Assembly: GCF_003259835.1 (NCBI RefSeq)
Contig: NZ_QLMI01000007.1
Coordinates: forward strand, 118,885-182,884
Direction: 5' to 3'
Source: Flavobacterium aquaticum
GTDB taxonomy: Bacteria; Bacteroidota; Bacteroidia; Flavobacteriales; Flavobacteriaceae
Length of the DNA: 64,000 nucleotides
Shown: in pieces, positions 1-9,000 of the stretch
Layout of the letters: each line of letters begins with the position of its first letter
Numbering within the stretch: the stretch's first letter is position 1
Made by a program: the position numbers and the translations under genes
Notes under the pieces: generated by a model
The model's input: only the letters and a program-made list of their open reading frames with translations
Database searches by the model: none
Told to the model about the DNA's origin: nothing

Positions 1-85
1 CTTCTAATTGCGAAACCGGAATAATGCTTTTCTTTAACTCGACTTCACGTTTTTTGTCGGTGATGATTTTATCTAAAATACTCAT
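1..85 (-). CDS. trpC: Indole-3-glycerol-phosphate synthase, N-terminal 28 residues (partial)
   Basis: Only the first 28 codons are inside the window; the gene runs off the left edge. The peptide starts MSILDKIITDKKREVE, which is the usual N-terminus of bacterial TrpC (closure of carboxyphenylamino-deoxyribulose phosphate to indole-3-glycerol phosphate, cytoplasmic). The start codon lies two bases after the trpD stop, so translation is probably coupled. The identification rests on this short stretch together with its place directly after trpE, trpG and trpD in the same direction. Confidence 0.85.
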   Translation of the reverse strand, partial: MSILDKIITDKKREVELKKSIIPVSQLE

Positions 86-87
86 GG

Positions 88-1080
88 TTAATTACTTATT
101 GCGATTAATTTTTTCAATTTTTCCAATGCTTTTCCGCTTGATAAACTTTCTTGTGCTTTGGATAAAGCTTCCCCATAATTCGATTTTTCAACGGTTTGAA
201 TCGCGATGGCAGCATTAGCACAAACTACATTGTTTTGAGCAGTAGTTCCTTTTCCAGAAATAACATCAAAGAATATTTTTGCAGATTCGTCTACGGTTAT
301 TCCTCCTTTGATGGTTTCAAGTTTACATTCAGGTAATTTGAAATCGGATGGTTTTAAAATTTGTTCGGATGCATTCGAAATGATTTTCACTTCATCAGTC
401 AAGGAAACTTCATCAAAACCACTTAATCCGTGTAAAATGGAGTAGTTGGTAGTAGTGTTTTGGTACAAATACGCATACATTCGAGCTAATTCCAAACTAA
501 AAACGCCCACCATTTGGTTTTTGGGAAACGATGGATTTACAATAGGTCCCAACATATTAAAGAAAGTTTTTACACCAAGTTCTTTTCGAATCGGACCCAC
601 ATTTTTCATAGCAGGATGGAAGAGTGGCGCATGTAAAATGGCAATATTGGTTTCTTCAATTGATTTGGTGAGAAAATCGGAATCATTCGTAAATTTCACC
701 CCCATTTTTTCCATTACATTACTCGATCCCGAAATAGAGGAAACGCCATAATTTCCGTGTTTTGCAACTTTAATTCCAGTTCCAGCAACTATGAATGAAG
801 CTAAAGTCGAAATATTGAAAGTGTCTTTACCATCGCCACCCGTTCCACACAAATCGATGGTATTGTAAGCGGAAAAATCAACAGGAATACACAATTCCAA
901 CAAAGCTTCACGGAAACCAACTAGTTCTTCAATGGTAATGCTTCGCATCATGTAAACGGTCATGAATGCTGCAATTTGACTTGGATTATAACTTCCAGAA
1001 GAAATATTTACCAATACGTCTTTGGCTTCTTCTTTAGTTAAGATTTCATGTTGAATTAATCGATTTAATATATTTTTCAT
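88..1080 (-). CDS. trpD: Anthranilate phosphoribosyltransferase
   Basis: This enzyme transfers the phosphoribosyl group of PRPP to anthranilate, the second step of tryptophan synthesis. The glycosyltransferase family 3 signatures are visible: DLCGTGGDGKDTFNIST for PRPP binding, then KHGNYGVSS and the GPIRKELGVKTFFNMLGP segment. From the start MKNILNRLIQHEIL it has 330 residues, normal for the family. An upstream in-frame ATG at 1104 would add eight residues (MSNFKINE), but the family normally begins at MKNILNRL, so I chose 1080. It is the third gene of the trp operon, 92 bases after trpG, and nearly touches trpC. Confidence 0.95.
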   Translation of the reverse strand: MKNILNRLIQHEILTKEEAKDVLVNISSGSYNPSQIAAFMTVYMMRSITIEELVGFREALLELCIPVDFSAYNTIDLCGTGGDGKDTFNISTLASFIVAGTGIKVAKHGNYGVSSISGSSNVMEKMGVKFTNDSDFLTKSIEETNIAILHAPLFHPAMKNVGPIRKELGVKTFFNMLGPIVNPSFPKNQMVGVFSLELARMYAYLYQNTTTNYSILHGLSGFDEVSLTDEVKIISNASEQILKPSDFKLPECKLETIKGGITVDESAKIFFDVISGKGTTAQNNVVCANAAIAIQTVEKSNYGEALSKAQESLSSGKALEKLKKLIAISN

Positions 1081-1172
1081 TTCATTTATTTTAAAATTGG
1101 ACATAAGTTGGGCTGTACTTCACTGATTTTGTTTTAGTGAAGCAAGAAATTAAGCGTGTATGTTGTTGTTAA

Positions 1173-1736
1173 TTAATGGCTAAGCCAATTTTCTAGAATT
1201 TTTTTCCCGAAAGGAGTTAAAACGCTTTCTGGATGATATTGAACACCTCGAATATCGAATTGCGCATGTTTCATCGACATAATTTGACCGTTTTCATCAG
1301 TAGAAGTTACGATTAAATCGGCTGGAAGGTTTTCATTGGAAACCACCCAAGAATGGTAGCGACCCACTTCGAATTCGTTTGGTAAATCATTGAAAATAAA
1401 GTCATCTTCGATTTTTGTGACTTTGGTTGCCACACCGTGATACACTTTTTCTAAGTTGGTTAAAGTGCCACCAAAAACTTCTCCGATAGCTTGTAAACCT
1501 AGACAAACTCCAAATATACTTTTAGTAGCAGCATATTTTTTGATAACTTCTTTCAACAAACCCGCTTCATCAGGAATTCCAGGTCCGGGAGAAAGTAGAA
1601 TTTTATCGAATTTTTCTAATTCATTCAACTCAAATTCGTCGTTTCTAAAAACGGTTACATTCGCATTCAAATCCTCTAAATAGTGGACTAAATTGTATGT
1701 AAAACTATCGTAATTATCTATAACTGCTATTTTCAT
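1173..1736 (-). CDS. trpG: Anthranilate synthase component II (glutamine amidotransferase)
   Basis: This subunit supplies ammonia from glutamine to TrpE. It starts MKIAVIDNYDSFTYNLVHYL, the standard TrpG/PabA beginning, and carries the class I amidotransferase nucleophile motif GVCLGLQAIGE and the late catalytic HPES. Length is 187 residues from this start. An in-frame ATG ten codons upstream (1766) is less likely because it would add a basic stretch not seen in the family. TrpG and PabA cannot be separated by motif alone, but the position between trpE and trpD makes TrpG the clear choice, possibly also serving folate synthesis. Confidence 0.95.
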   Translation of the reverse strand: MKIAVIDNYDSFTYNLVHYLEDLNANVTVFRNDEFELNELEKFDKILLSPGPGIPDEAGLLKEVIKKYAATKSIFGVCLGLQAIGEVFGGTLTNLEKVYHGVATKVTKIEDDFIFNDLPNEFEVGRYHSWVVSNENLPADLIVTSTDENGQIMSMKHAQFDIRGVQYHPESVLTPFGKKILENWLSH

Positions 1737-1760
1737 AATTTTTGTTTCATGTTTTTTTTG

Positions 1761-1805
1761 TTTCAAGTTTCAAGTTCCAATTAACCTGAAACCTGAAACT
1801 TGAAA
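1761..1805. repeat. Imperfect inverted repeat between trpE and trpG
   Basis: The arms at 1761-1776 and 1790-1805 match at 15 of 16 positions and enclose a 13-base loop. They would form a strong hairpin in the trp mRNA between the trpE stop and trpG start. There is no clean U-run, so it looks more like an mRNA-stability or intergenic repeat structure than a terminator. Confidence 0.5.
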
Positions 1806-1810
1806 ACTTT

Positions 1811-3211
1811 TTATATGTTTTCTGCTAAATCTAAAGCTTTTTGTAAAGCACCTAACTTATTGTACACTTCTTGCATTTCGTTTTCTTCGGTTGAACTTTC
1901 AACAATTCCGGCTCCAGCTTGAAAATGTAGTGTATGGTTTTTACTCAAAAAGGAACGAATCATAATCGCGTGATTGAAATTACCTTCAAAATCTAATACA
2001 CCTATGGCGCCGCCGTAGAAACTTCGGTTGGTTTTTTCGATGTTTTCAATCAATTGCATGGCTTTTACTTTTGGTGCTCCGGTTAATGTTCCCGCTGGGA
2101 AAGTCTTCGCAACTAACTCCATAAAAGTATGATTTTCTTTTAATTTTCCTGATACTTTTGAAACCAAATGAATTACATGAGAGAAAAACTGCACTTCTTT
2201 GTATTTTTCTACTTTCACATCATGGCAACTTCGACTTAAATCATTTCTTGCTAAATCGACTAGCATGACGTGTTCGCTATTTTCTTTTGAATCTTCCCCT
2301 AATTTTTTAGCTAATTCGGCATCTTGTTCATCGTTTCCGGTACGTTTGAATGTACCTGCGATAGGATGAATTTCGGCAAAATTGTTTTTGATTACCAATT
2401 GTGCTTCTGGTGATGAACCGAATATTTTGAAATTTCCGTAATCGAAAAAGAACAAATACGGAGAAGGATTGATGCTTCGTAAAGCACGATACACATTGAA
2501 TTCATCGCCTTTAAAACCTTGTGAAAATCTTCTAGATAAGACCAATTGGAATACATTGCCACGTAAACAATGTTTTTTGGCTAACGAAACGTAGTTTTTG
2601 AATTCCTCATCAGTTAAGTTAGAAGTTCCATTTCCTGATTTTTGAAACGAAAAGGAAGCAAAGTTTTTCGATTGTAATAATTGTTCAATTTCAGCGATAT
2701 TATTGCTTCCATCAAAACTATGACAAAATAAATACGCTTCATTTTTGAAATGATTAATTGCGATAATGTTTTGATAAACAGCGTAAAAGATTTCTGGAAT
2801 TTCGTTTTCCTTTGATTTTTTTGCAATCGAAACTTTCTCAAAATATTGAATCGCATCATAAGCTAAATAGCCAAATAATCCATGTGTAATGAATTTAAAA
2901 TCTGACTTTTCGGTTTGGAATTGATTAGAGAAATTCTCGATTTCTTTAGCCACGTTTACATCAGTATCAATTGGAATAATTTCTGAAAACCCATCTGGAA
3001 AATTCGTTTCAATTTTTTGATTTTCTACTTTTATAGAAGCAATCGGATTGAAACAGATGTATGAAAAACTGTTGTCATTCGCATGATAATCAGAACTTTC
3101 TAGCAAAATGCTATTCGGAAATTTATCACGAATTTTCAAGTAAACACTCACTGGCGTAATGGTGTCGGCAAGAATTTGTTTGTAGTTGGTATGTAATTTA
3201 TATTTTTTCAT
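1811..3211 (-). CDS. trpE: Anthranilate synthase component I
   Basis: This subunit converts chorismate plus ammonia to anthranilate. The C-terminal chorismate-binding domain is clear: HPIAGTFKRTGNDEQDAELA, then LVDLARNDLSR, TFPAGTLTGAPKVKAM and YGGAIGVLDFEGNFNHAI. From MKKYKLHTNYKQIL it has 466 residues. An upstream in-frame ATG at 3259 would add 16 residues, but that segment is encoded by the attenuator hairpin region and does not resemble a TrpE N-terminus, so I placed the start at 3211. It is the first structural gene of the operon and follows the leader peptide and terminator. Confidence 0.95.
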   Translation of the reverse strand: MKKYKLHTNYKQILADTITPVSVYLKIRDKFPNSILLESSDYHANDNSFSYICFNPIASIKVENQKIETNFPDGFSEIIPIDTDVNVAKEIENFSNQFQTEKSDFKFITHGLFGYLAYDAIQYFEKVSIAKKSKENEIPEIFYAVYQNIIAINHFKNEAYLFCHSFDGSNNIAEIEQLLQSKNFASFSFQKSGNGTSNLTDEEFKNYVSLAKKHCLRGNVFQLVLSRRFSQGFKGDEFNVYRALRSINPSPYLFFFDYGNFKIFGSSPEAQLVIKNNFAEIHPIAGTFKRTGNDEQDAELAKKLGEDSKENSEHVMLVDLARNDLSRSCHDVKVEKYKEVQFFSHVIHLVSKVSGKLKENHTFMELVAKTFPAGTLTGAPKVKAMQLIENIEKTNRSFYGGAIGVLDFEGNFNHAIMIRSFLSKNHTLHFQAGAGIVESSTEENEMQEVYNKLGALQKALDLAENI

Positions 3212-3233
3212 TTGATTTTGAATTTTTGGCAAT

Positions 3234-3266
3234 AAAAAAAGGCTTGTCGTGATTGACAAGCCTTTT
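3234..3266 (-). terminator. Intrinsic terminator of the trp attenuator
   Basis: Read on the minus strand, the stem AAAAGGCTTGTC / GACAAGCCTTTT is perfect over 12 pairs with a six-base loop and runs into a T-run. It lies between the Trp-rich leader peptide and trpE, in the trpE direction, and so would stop transcription before trpE. No gene ends nearby that would need it: the upstream E1 gene ends at 3419, and the leader lies between. Confidence 0.85.
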
Positions 3267-3306
3267 CTATGTATTTGGTTTTAAATGATACTATAGCAGG
3301 TTTCGC

Positions 3307-3363
3307 TCACGAAGTTCGACGTAAGTTAGACCACCACCAAGTATTGTTTAAAATTAAAATCAT
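3307..3363 (-). CDS. trpL: trp operon leader peptide with WWW
   Basis: This 18-codon reading frame, MILILNNTWWWSNLRRTS, starts with ATG at 3363 and stops with TGA at 3307. It contains three consecutive TGG codons at 3331-3339, while Trp is rare in ordinary proteins. It lies 96 bases before the trpE start, with an intrinsic terminator in between, and behind a plausible promoter. This is the layout of attenuators in which a ribosome stalled for lack of charged tRNA-Trp prevents the terminator from forming. A candidate antiterminator is weak by eye: GUGAGC at the leader stop can pair with GCUUGU of the terminator arm using three wobble pairs. No protein homology is expected for such a leader. 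Confidence 0.85.
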   Translation of the reverse strand: MILILNNTWWWSNLRRTS

Positions 3364-3381
3364 TTTCTTAATTGTATGTTG

Positions 3382-3414
3382 CAAATATTTCTAATTAATT
3401 TTCGAATAAACAAA
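3382..3414 (-). promoter_or_regulatory. Putative trp operon promoter
   Basis: On the minus strand TTTG at 3414-3411 is followed after 21 bases by AATATTTG at 3389-3382, one mismatch from the Bacteroidota -7 word TAnnTTTG. Initiation would fall about 15 bases before the leader peptide start. The -33 element overlaps the end of the E1 gene. Confidence 0.5.
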
Positions 3415-3418
3415 TTTT

Positions 3419-5821
3419 TTAATATAAACTTGGATATTTTGTTGGATTTGCCTCATTCATAATCGCATATACTTTCTCAAAAATGTCTTCTGTTGAAGGT
3501 TTTGAGAAGTAATCACCATCGGTTCCATAAGCAGGTCTGTGCGCTTTTGAAGCTAATGTTTGAGGTGCGCTATCTAAATGTTTGTAAGCATTTTGATTCT
3601 CCACAATTTCTTGTAAAATGTATGCACTTGCTCCACCAGGAACGTCTTCGTCAATTACTAATAAACGATTGGTTTTCGCTACCGATTTCACAATATCGTG
3701 ATTGATATCGAAAGGTAATAACGATTGAATATCAATGATTTCTGCACTAATTCCAACCGATTCTAACTCATTTGCTGCTTGTTCAACCAAACGTAAAGTT
3801 GAGCCATAAGAAACTAAAGTAATGTCAGTTCCAGTTTTAATCGTTTCAACTACTCCGATTGGTGTTTTGAATTCGCCTAAATTCGTTGGCATTTTTTCTT
3901 TTAAACGGTAACCATTCAAACATTCAACTACTAATGCAGGTTCGTCAGTTTCTAACAAAGTGTTATAAAAACCTGCGGCTTTGGTCATGTTTCTTGGAAC
4001 TAAAACGTGAATTCCTCTGATGGCATTGATAATCATTCCCATTGGCGAACCTGAATGCCAAACGCCTTCTAAACGGTGACCACGAGTTCTAATAATTAAC
4101 GGTGCTTTTTGGCGACCCGCTGTTCTGTATTGTAACGTTGCTAAATCATCACTCATGATTTGAATAGCGTACAACAAATAATCTAAATATTGAATTTCGG
4201 CAATTGGACGTAATCCTCGCATTGCCATTCCGATTCCTTGACCTAAAATTGTAGCTTCACGAATTCCTACATCGGCAACACGTAATTCTCCGTATTTCTC
4301 TTGCATGCCTTCCAAACCTTGGTTTACGTCACCAATGTTTCCTGAATCTTCACCAAAAATTAACGTTTCTGGATATTTTGAGAAGATAGCATCGAAGTTG
4401 TCTCTTAATACTAAACGTGCATCCACATCTTCTGCAGTTGCATCGTAAGTTGGAGCTACTTCTTTGGTTTTTAAAACCGTTTTATCCGATTGCGAAAATA
4501 AGTGTGAACTGAATTTTGGTTGGATTTTCTCCGTATAATTTTCAATCCAAGTAGCTAAAGTAGCACGAGAATTTTCTTTGATAATCATGCGCAACACTTT
4601 ACGAGCTGCAACTAAAATATCTTTACGAATTGGTTCTTTTATTGACGCAACATCATTAGCAATTTTCTCTATAAATACTTTGTTTTCACTTTGTGAAGCG
4701 ATATTATTCAACAAACCAACTAATTCTTGTTGTTCTGCTTTTGTTGGTGCTGTAAAGTTTGACCAAGCTACTTTTTTACCTTCTAAAACGTCTTTTTTAG
4801 CTTGATTATCAATTTCTTCTAATTCTTCTGAAGTAGCGATATTGTTTTCGATTAACCAAGTTTTCATTTTAGCTAAACAGTCAAATTCTGCTTCCCAAGC
4901 CAAACGTTCTGCATTTTTGTAACGTTCGTGACTTCCAGAAGTAGAGTGACCTTGCGGTTGTGTTAATTCTTGTACGTGAACTAAAACAGGAACGTGTTCT
5001 ATGCGTGCAATTTGCGATGCTTTTTGGTACGTTTCTACTAAAGCTGGGTAATCCCAACCTTTAACACGTAAGATTTCGTAACCGTTGTTTTCTTCATCAC
5101 GTTGGAAACCTTTAAGAATTTCAGAGATGTTTTCTTTAGTTGTTTGATGACGAGCATGAACCGAAATTCCGTATTCGTCGTCCCAAACGCTCATTACCAT
5201 TGGTACTTGTAAAACACCAGCAGCATTGATAGTTTCAAAGAATAATCCTTCAGAAGTGGAAGCATTTCCGATAGTTCCCCAAGCTACTTCGTTTCCGTTT
5301 TCAGAAAAATTAGTTTGGTTGATACCAGAAACATTTCTGTATATTTTTGAAGCCTGAGCCAATCCTAATAAACGAGGCATTTGCCCAGCAGTGGGAGAGA
5401 TGTCAGAACTCGAGTTTTTTTGTTGGGTTAAGTTTTTCCAATTTCCGTTTTCGTCTAATGAATGCGTTGCAAAGTGTCCGCCCATTTGACGTCCAGCACT
5501 CATTGGATCAAAATTAATATCGGTGTGGCCATACAATCCAGCGAAGAATTGCTCGATATTCATAGCACCAATTGCCATCATAAACGTTTGGTCACGATAG
5601 TATCCAGAACGGAAATCTCCATTTTGAAACGCCTTTGCCATGGCTAACTGTGGTACTTCTTTACCATCGCCAAAAATTCCGAATTTCGCTTTACCTGTAA
5701 GCACTTCTTTTCTTCCAAGAAGACTGCATTCTCTACTGATTCGGGCGATTTTATAATCGTTGATGACCTCTTTTTTGAAATCTTCAAAAGAAACTACTTC
5801 CGATGTTGTTGCTGTTTTCAT
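3419..5821 (-). CDS. Fused 2-oxoacid dehydrogenase E1 (alpha and beta) component
   Basis: The protein joins an E1-alpha half (about residues 1-400) to an E1-beta half (about 450-800), which are separate subunits in many bacteria. It would decarboxylate a 2-oxoacid with thiamine pyrophosphate and pass the acyl group to an E2 lipoyl protein; branched-chain (2-oxoisovalerate) substrates are the usual annotation for this fused family. The alpha half shows QMGGHFATHS and GTIGNASTSEG followed by WDDEYGIS; the canonical GDG of the TPP motif reads GNA here. The beta half shows FGEDSGNIGD, ADVGIREATILGQGIGMAMRG and VPGGASAYILQE. The E2 is not in the window; an E3 (lpdA) lies at 38.6 kb. Confidence 0.85.
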   Translation of the reverse strand: MKTATTSEVVSFEDFKKEVINDYKIARISRECSLLGRKEVLTGKAKFGIFGDGKEVPQLAMAKAFQNGDFRSGYYRDQTFMMAIGAMNIEQFFAGLYGHTDINFDPMSAGRQMGGHFATHSLDENGNWKNLTQQKNSSSDISPTAGQMPRLLGLAQASKIYRNVSGINQTNFSENGNEVAWGTIGNASTSEGLFFETINAAGVLQVPMVMSVWDDEYGISVHARHQTTKENISEILKGFQRDEENNGYEILRVKGWDYPALVETYQKASQIARIEHVPVLVHVQELTQPQGHSTSGSHERYKNAERLAWEAEFDCLAKMKTWLIENNIATSEELEEIDNQAKKDVLEGKKVAWSNFTAPTKAEQQELVGLLNNIASQSENKVFIEKIANDVASIKEPIRKDILVAARKVLRMIIKENSRATLATWIENYTEKIQPKFSSHLFSQSDKTVLKTKEVAPTYDATAEDVDARLVLRDNFDAIFSKYPETLIFGEDSGNIGDVNQGLEGMQEKYGELRVADVGIREATILGQGIGMAMRGLRPIAEIQYLDYLLYAIQIMSDDLATLQYRTAGRQKAPLIIRTRGHRLEGVWHSGSPMGMIINAIRGIHVLVPRNMTKAAGFYNTLLETDEPALVVECLNGYRLKEKMPTNLGEFKTPIGVVETIKTGTDITLVSYGSTLRLVEQAANELESVGISAEIIDIQSLLPFDINHDIVKSVAKTNRLLVIDEDVPGGASAYILQEIVENQNAYKHLDSAPQTLASKAHRPAYGTDGDYFSKPSTEDIFEKVYAIMNEANPTKYPSLY

Positions 5822-6004
5822 AAGCCGTTTAAACGAAATTGATAATTAAACAAATTTAATTAAAACCGGTTATAAAACAATAGGGAGTATGATATTTTTT
5901 TAATTATTATTAAATTATCAATAGATTTGATTTGAAAAACGCAATGAATTCATTAAAAAACGATTTTTAATTGTTGAATTGTCAAATAAATTAATAAAAA
6001 CCTA

Positions 6005-8824
6005 TTAAAACCATTTTCTAGTAAAGAGTGAAACTAATGTTTTTGGGCTTAATGTTACTACAAAACGAATTTGTTGTCCATAATTAACATCATCTAATGC
6101 AAAACCATTTGAAGAATAAACAGGTAAGAACAATTCAAAATAATCAGGAACAAGATTAAGATGTAAGCCAGAATCATAAACAAATTTTGCGCTAGTGTAT
6201 TGATTTTTAAACATTCCGGCATCGCCATAAATTTGAATCCAATTCCAAATATTGAAAGTCCCGTTTATAGTGGTCATCCATTGATTGGCAAATCTTGTAT
6301 CTAATTTAGACTTGAATCCACCTTCAGCATAAACGTATTGTTGGCTGTAAATTCCGGTGGTTTCACTTCGTCCTAACAAATTATAATCAAACATATAATC
6401 GTTTGGTCTGTCTAACCCAAAACTGAAAAATTCGGAATTAGTACTTTTAAACATGAAGGCACCAGCATAAAGGCGTAAGCTAATTTGTCTGTTGTTATTA
6501 AATAGTTTGCGATAATGTACTTCGGTTGCGACTTTTCCGAAGGAATTCGAAATTTGTAAATCGTTTAAAATAGAAAAATGTTTGGTTCCTTCTGATTGGT
6601 AATTTCCGTATTTAAAATTAAAAATATTGTAATTTTCCGTATTTGAATCGGTTACTGACTCTAATTTATCTCGATTTACATATACTTGTCTTAATTGGAT
6701 GAACTCGTTTTTGTTTGTTCTTAAATTTTCATCTCTAAATTTAAATTGTACTACAGGAATAAAGTAAGTATAGAAAGCGTCTTTTGTATAATGAAATCTG
6801 CTTCCAGTTACTAAATATCGAATGTTGTATAATTTACCTTTTTCGCGAATATTGTCATCAACAAAAGCAGAAAATTTACCTACAAGAGTTCCTGTATTAC
6901 TTGAATACATTGGTGTAACGCTAAAACTAAATGGTTTGTTTAGGATTGATTTATTGTTGATTCGCATTCCTAAGGCAATACCATCATAAATATTAAATTC
7001 TACTTCTGGTACAAAAAATATTTGATTATAATAAGGCTCTTCTAAATCTTTGAAGAAAATAAATTTAAAAGGACGATTATTAAAGAAAAAACCTTTTAAT
7101 GATTTCCAGTTGTTTCTTAAGTTGTATTCTGGAACTTCGTTATTGTAATTCAGAGTTAATTTATCGGCACCCATTCTTGGAATTACGATTGTGGAATCGG
7201 TTTTAATATTGGTTAACCAAATTTTATTAATTACCTGATCATCTTTTAATTGATATAATGAAATAGGAACATTTGTATTGGTTTTATTGATAATATTTAC
7301 AGAAAGCGAATCTTCGGTTTTTGTTACTTTTCCAAATTTATAATCAATTAAATCGCGAGTTTCTATGACTGTTCTGAAAAACCAATCGATGTCTTTTGGA
7401 CTATTTTTGATTAAAACGGTCTCAAACTGACGTGAATTAGTTCCTAAGTACTGATTTTCTTGAATATATTCTTTGATAGTATTGTGAACAATATTGTTTC
7501 CTAAATAACTATCAAGATATTTTATACTTAAACCAGCTCTGTATTTACTTGCTATTTGCTCATTGAATTTTATTAATCGGTTTTTAGGTTCGTTTAAAGG
7601 TTGATCTAAGTTTTTTCGAGCCATCAACATATACAAATAGCTGTATTGTTGGTTAAAATCTAAATTAATAAAGTGGTATGATTTTAAGATTTTCAAATTT
7701 GCAACATTACCAGTCATTTTTAATTCTGGAAAATATTCATCAGCATATTGCATCATGATAAACATTTGAATTCCGTCATAAATCCAATAGTCGCGTCTTT
7801 GATTTAAGTTTAAATTTTCTTTTAAATAGTTGTTTAAATAGGTTTTTAGAAACTTCAATTCGAACATTAAATTATCAGAAAACGGACTTAAAAAACTAGG
7901 TAATTGATTTAATCCATAAAAAGGTTGACGAGCATAATCTTCTTGAGAAATTAAAATTTTAGAGGTAAGTGGTAAACCTAATTTTGACGCCGTAAAGCGA
8001 CTTACTTTATCAAAAATAATGGCTTTGTCGATATCACTAACTCTTTTATCCTCAAGACCACAGCTTACCTCAATAATTTCGTTTTTATAGGTTTGATAAG
8101 AATTGTTTGGTTGAATAGTGATAATTACTTCACTCTTATTTTTTGCATTTAATAGTGTTTTTTTAGTGTTTTCAAGTTCAACAGTATTGATTTCAGATAA
8201 ATTACTAGCTAAATTATGATTTATTGGAAGTTCAACTTCAATTTCAAAATCGGAAAAAGCATTTGGAATATCGTCTAAATTTTCATTACTAATTTGTACA
8301 AACTGCTTGTGTTCGTATCGAGAAGGATTTAGATACCAATTTTTTAGAATAATTTTTCCGTTTGTATCATAACCATAGCGAGTAAATTTAGCATCTGGAA
8401 TTTTTACTTCGTAAACTAACGTGAAAGTTTGTTTTGAACAAGGTAAAATAGGTTGGTTTAATTCTAATTTAACCAAATCTACTTTCTCATTTGGTCTTAT
8501 CCAATTAACGGATTGATAGTTAGCATCTACAACTGTTTTTATTACTGTAAAGCCTCTTTCTTTTTCGCTAGCTAAATGAAAAGCTCTTACAAATTCGTCG
8601 GAATATTTTTTTGCTAAAGCTGAAGTTTTAGAAGAAAAGGCATTGTTCCAATCATTTAAAATAACATGTTTTAAAGTATCGTTACTCGTATTGTTAAAAG
8701 TAAGGACCTGATTAACCATAAGGGTTTTCGCTTCTGTATTAATTCTCACAGTCATTTTTGAAGAATGCTGAGAAAAAATCAGAATTGGAAATATTAAAAA
8801 TACTATTTTGATTAGAAATTTCAA
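6005..8824 (-). CDS. M1 aminopeptidase-like envelope protein, zinc site lost
   Basis: A 939-residue exported protein with signal peptide MKFLIKIVFLIFPILIFSQ. The first part follows the M1 (gluzincin) plan: an N-terminal beta domain with the LNPSRYE region, then an alpha-helical domain. Where an active enzyme has HEXXH this one reads FELKF (residues about 321-325), so both zinc-binding histidines are Phe, and the WLNEG-type segment reads WIYDG (about 347-351). It should not be an active zinc peptidase. The last 350 residues are rich in alternating beta-strand patterns (many Tyr/Phe) and end in Phe (LVSLFTRKWF), as outer-membrane barrels do. I infer a surface or outer-membrane role; the exact function is unknown. 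Confidence 0.7.
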   Translation of the reverse strand: MKFLIKIVFLIFPILIFSQHSSKMTVRINTEAKTLMVNQVLTFNNTSNDTLKHVILNDWNNAFSSKTSALAKKYSDEFVRAFHLASEKERGFTVIKTVVDANYQSVNWIRPNEKVDLVKLELNQPILPCSKQTFTLVYEVKIPDAKFTRYGYDTNGKIILKNWYLNPSRYEHKQFVQISNENLDDIPNAFSDFEIEVELPINHNLASNLSEINTVELENTKKTLLNAKNKSEVIITIQPNNSYQTYKNEIIEVSCGLEDKRVSDIDKAIIFDKVSRFTASKLGLPLTSKILISQEDYARQPFYGLNQLPSFLSPFSDNLMFELKFLKTYLNNYLKENLNLNQRRDYWIYDGIQMFIMMQYADEYFPELKMTGNVANLKILKSYHFINLDFNQQYSYLYMLMARKNLDQPLNEPKNRLIKFNEQIASKYRAGLSIKYLDSYLGNNIVHNTIKEYIQENQYLGTNSRQFETVLIKNSPKDIDWFFRTVIETRDLIDYKFGKVTKTEDSLSVNIINKTNTNVPISLYQLKDDQVINKIWLTNIKTDSTIVIPRMGADKLTLNYNNEVPEYNLRNNWKSLKGFFFNNRPFKFIFFKDLEEPYYNQIFFVPEVEFNIYDGIALGMRINNKSILNKPFSFSVTPMYSSNTGTLVGKFSAFVDDNIREKGKLYNIRYLVTGSRFHYTKDAFYTYFIPVVQFKFRDENLRTNKNEFIQLRQVYVNRDKLESVTDSNTENYNIFNFKYGNYQSEGTKHFSILNDLQISNSFGKVATEVHYRKLFNNNRQISLRLYAGAFMFKSTNSEFFSFGLDRPNDYMFDYNLLGRSETTGIYSQQYVYAEGGFKSKLDTRFANQWMTTINGTFNIWNWIQIYGDAGMFKNQYTSAKFVYDSGLHLNLVPDYFELFLPVYSSNGFALDDVNYGQQIRFVVTLSPKTLVSLFTRKWF

Positions 8825-8952
8825 ATTGAATGTATTGATTTTATGTTAGATGACAAATAAAGTAAAAAGTTGCTTTAAAATTGTGCAAAATATAAAAATA
8901 CTCGTACAGTAGCTTTAAAAATGGCTTAAAATTTATTGAAATGGATGTTAAA

Positions 8953-8986
8953 TTGAGTTTTTTCTAATTTAATATTCGTATTTTTG
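8953..8986 (+). promoter_or_regulatory. Putative promoter of the endonuclease gene
   Basis: TTG at 8953-8955 and TATTTTTG at 8979-8986 match the Bacteroidota -33/-7 pattern with a 23-base spacer. The -7 word ends 14 bases before the ATG at 9001, leaving a very short leader. Confidence 0.55.
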
Positions 8987-9000
8987 ATAAAATTAGTTTT

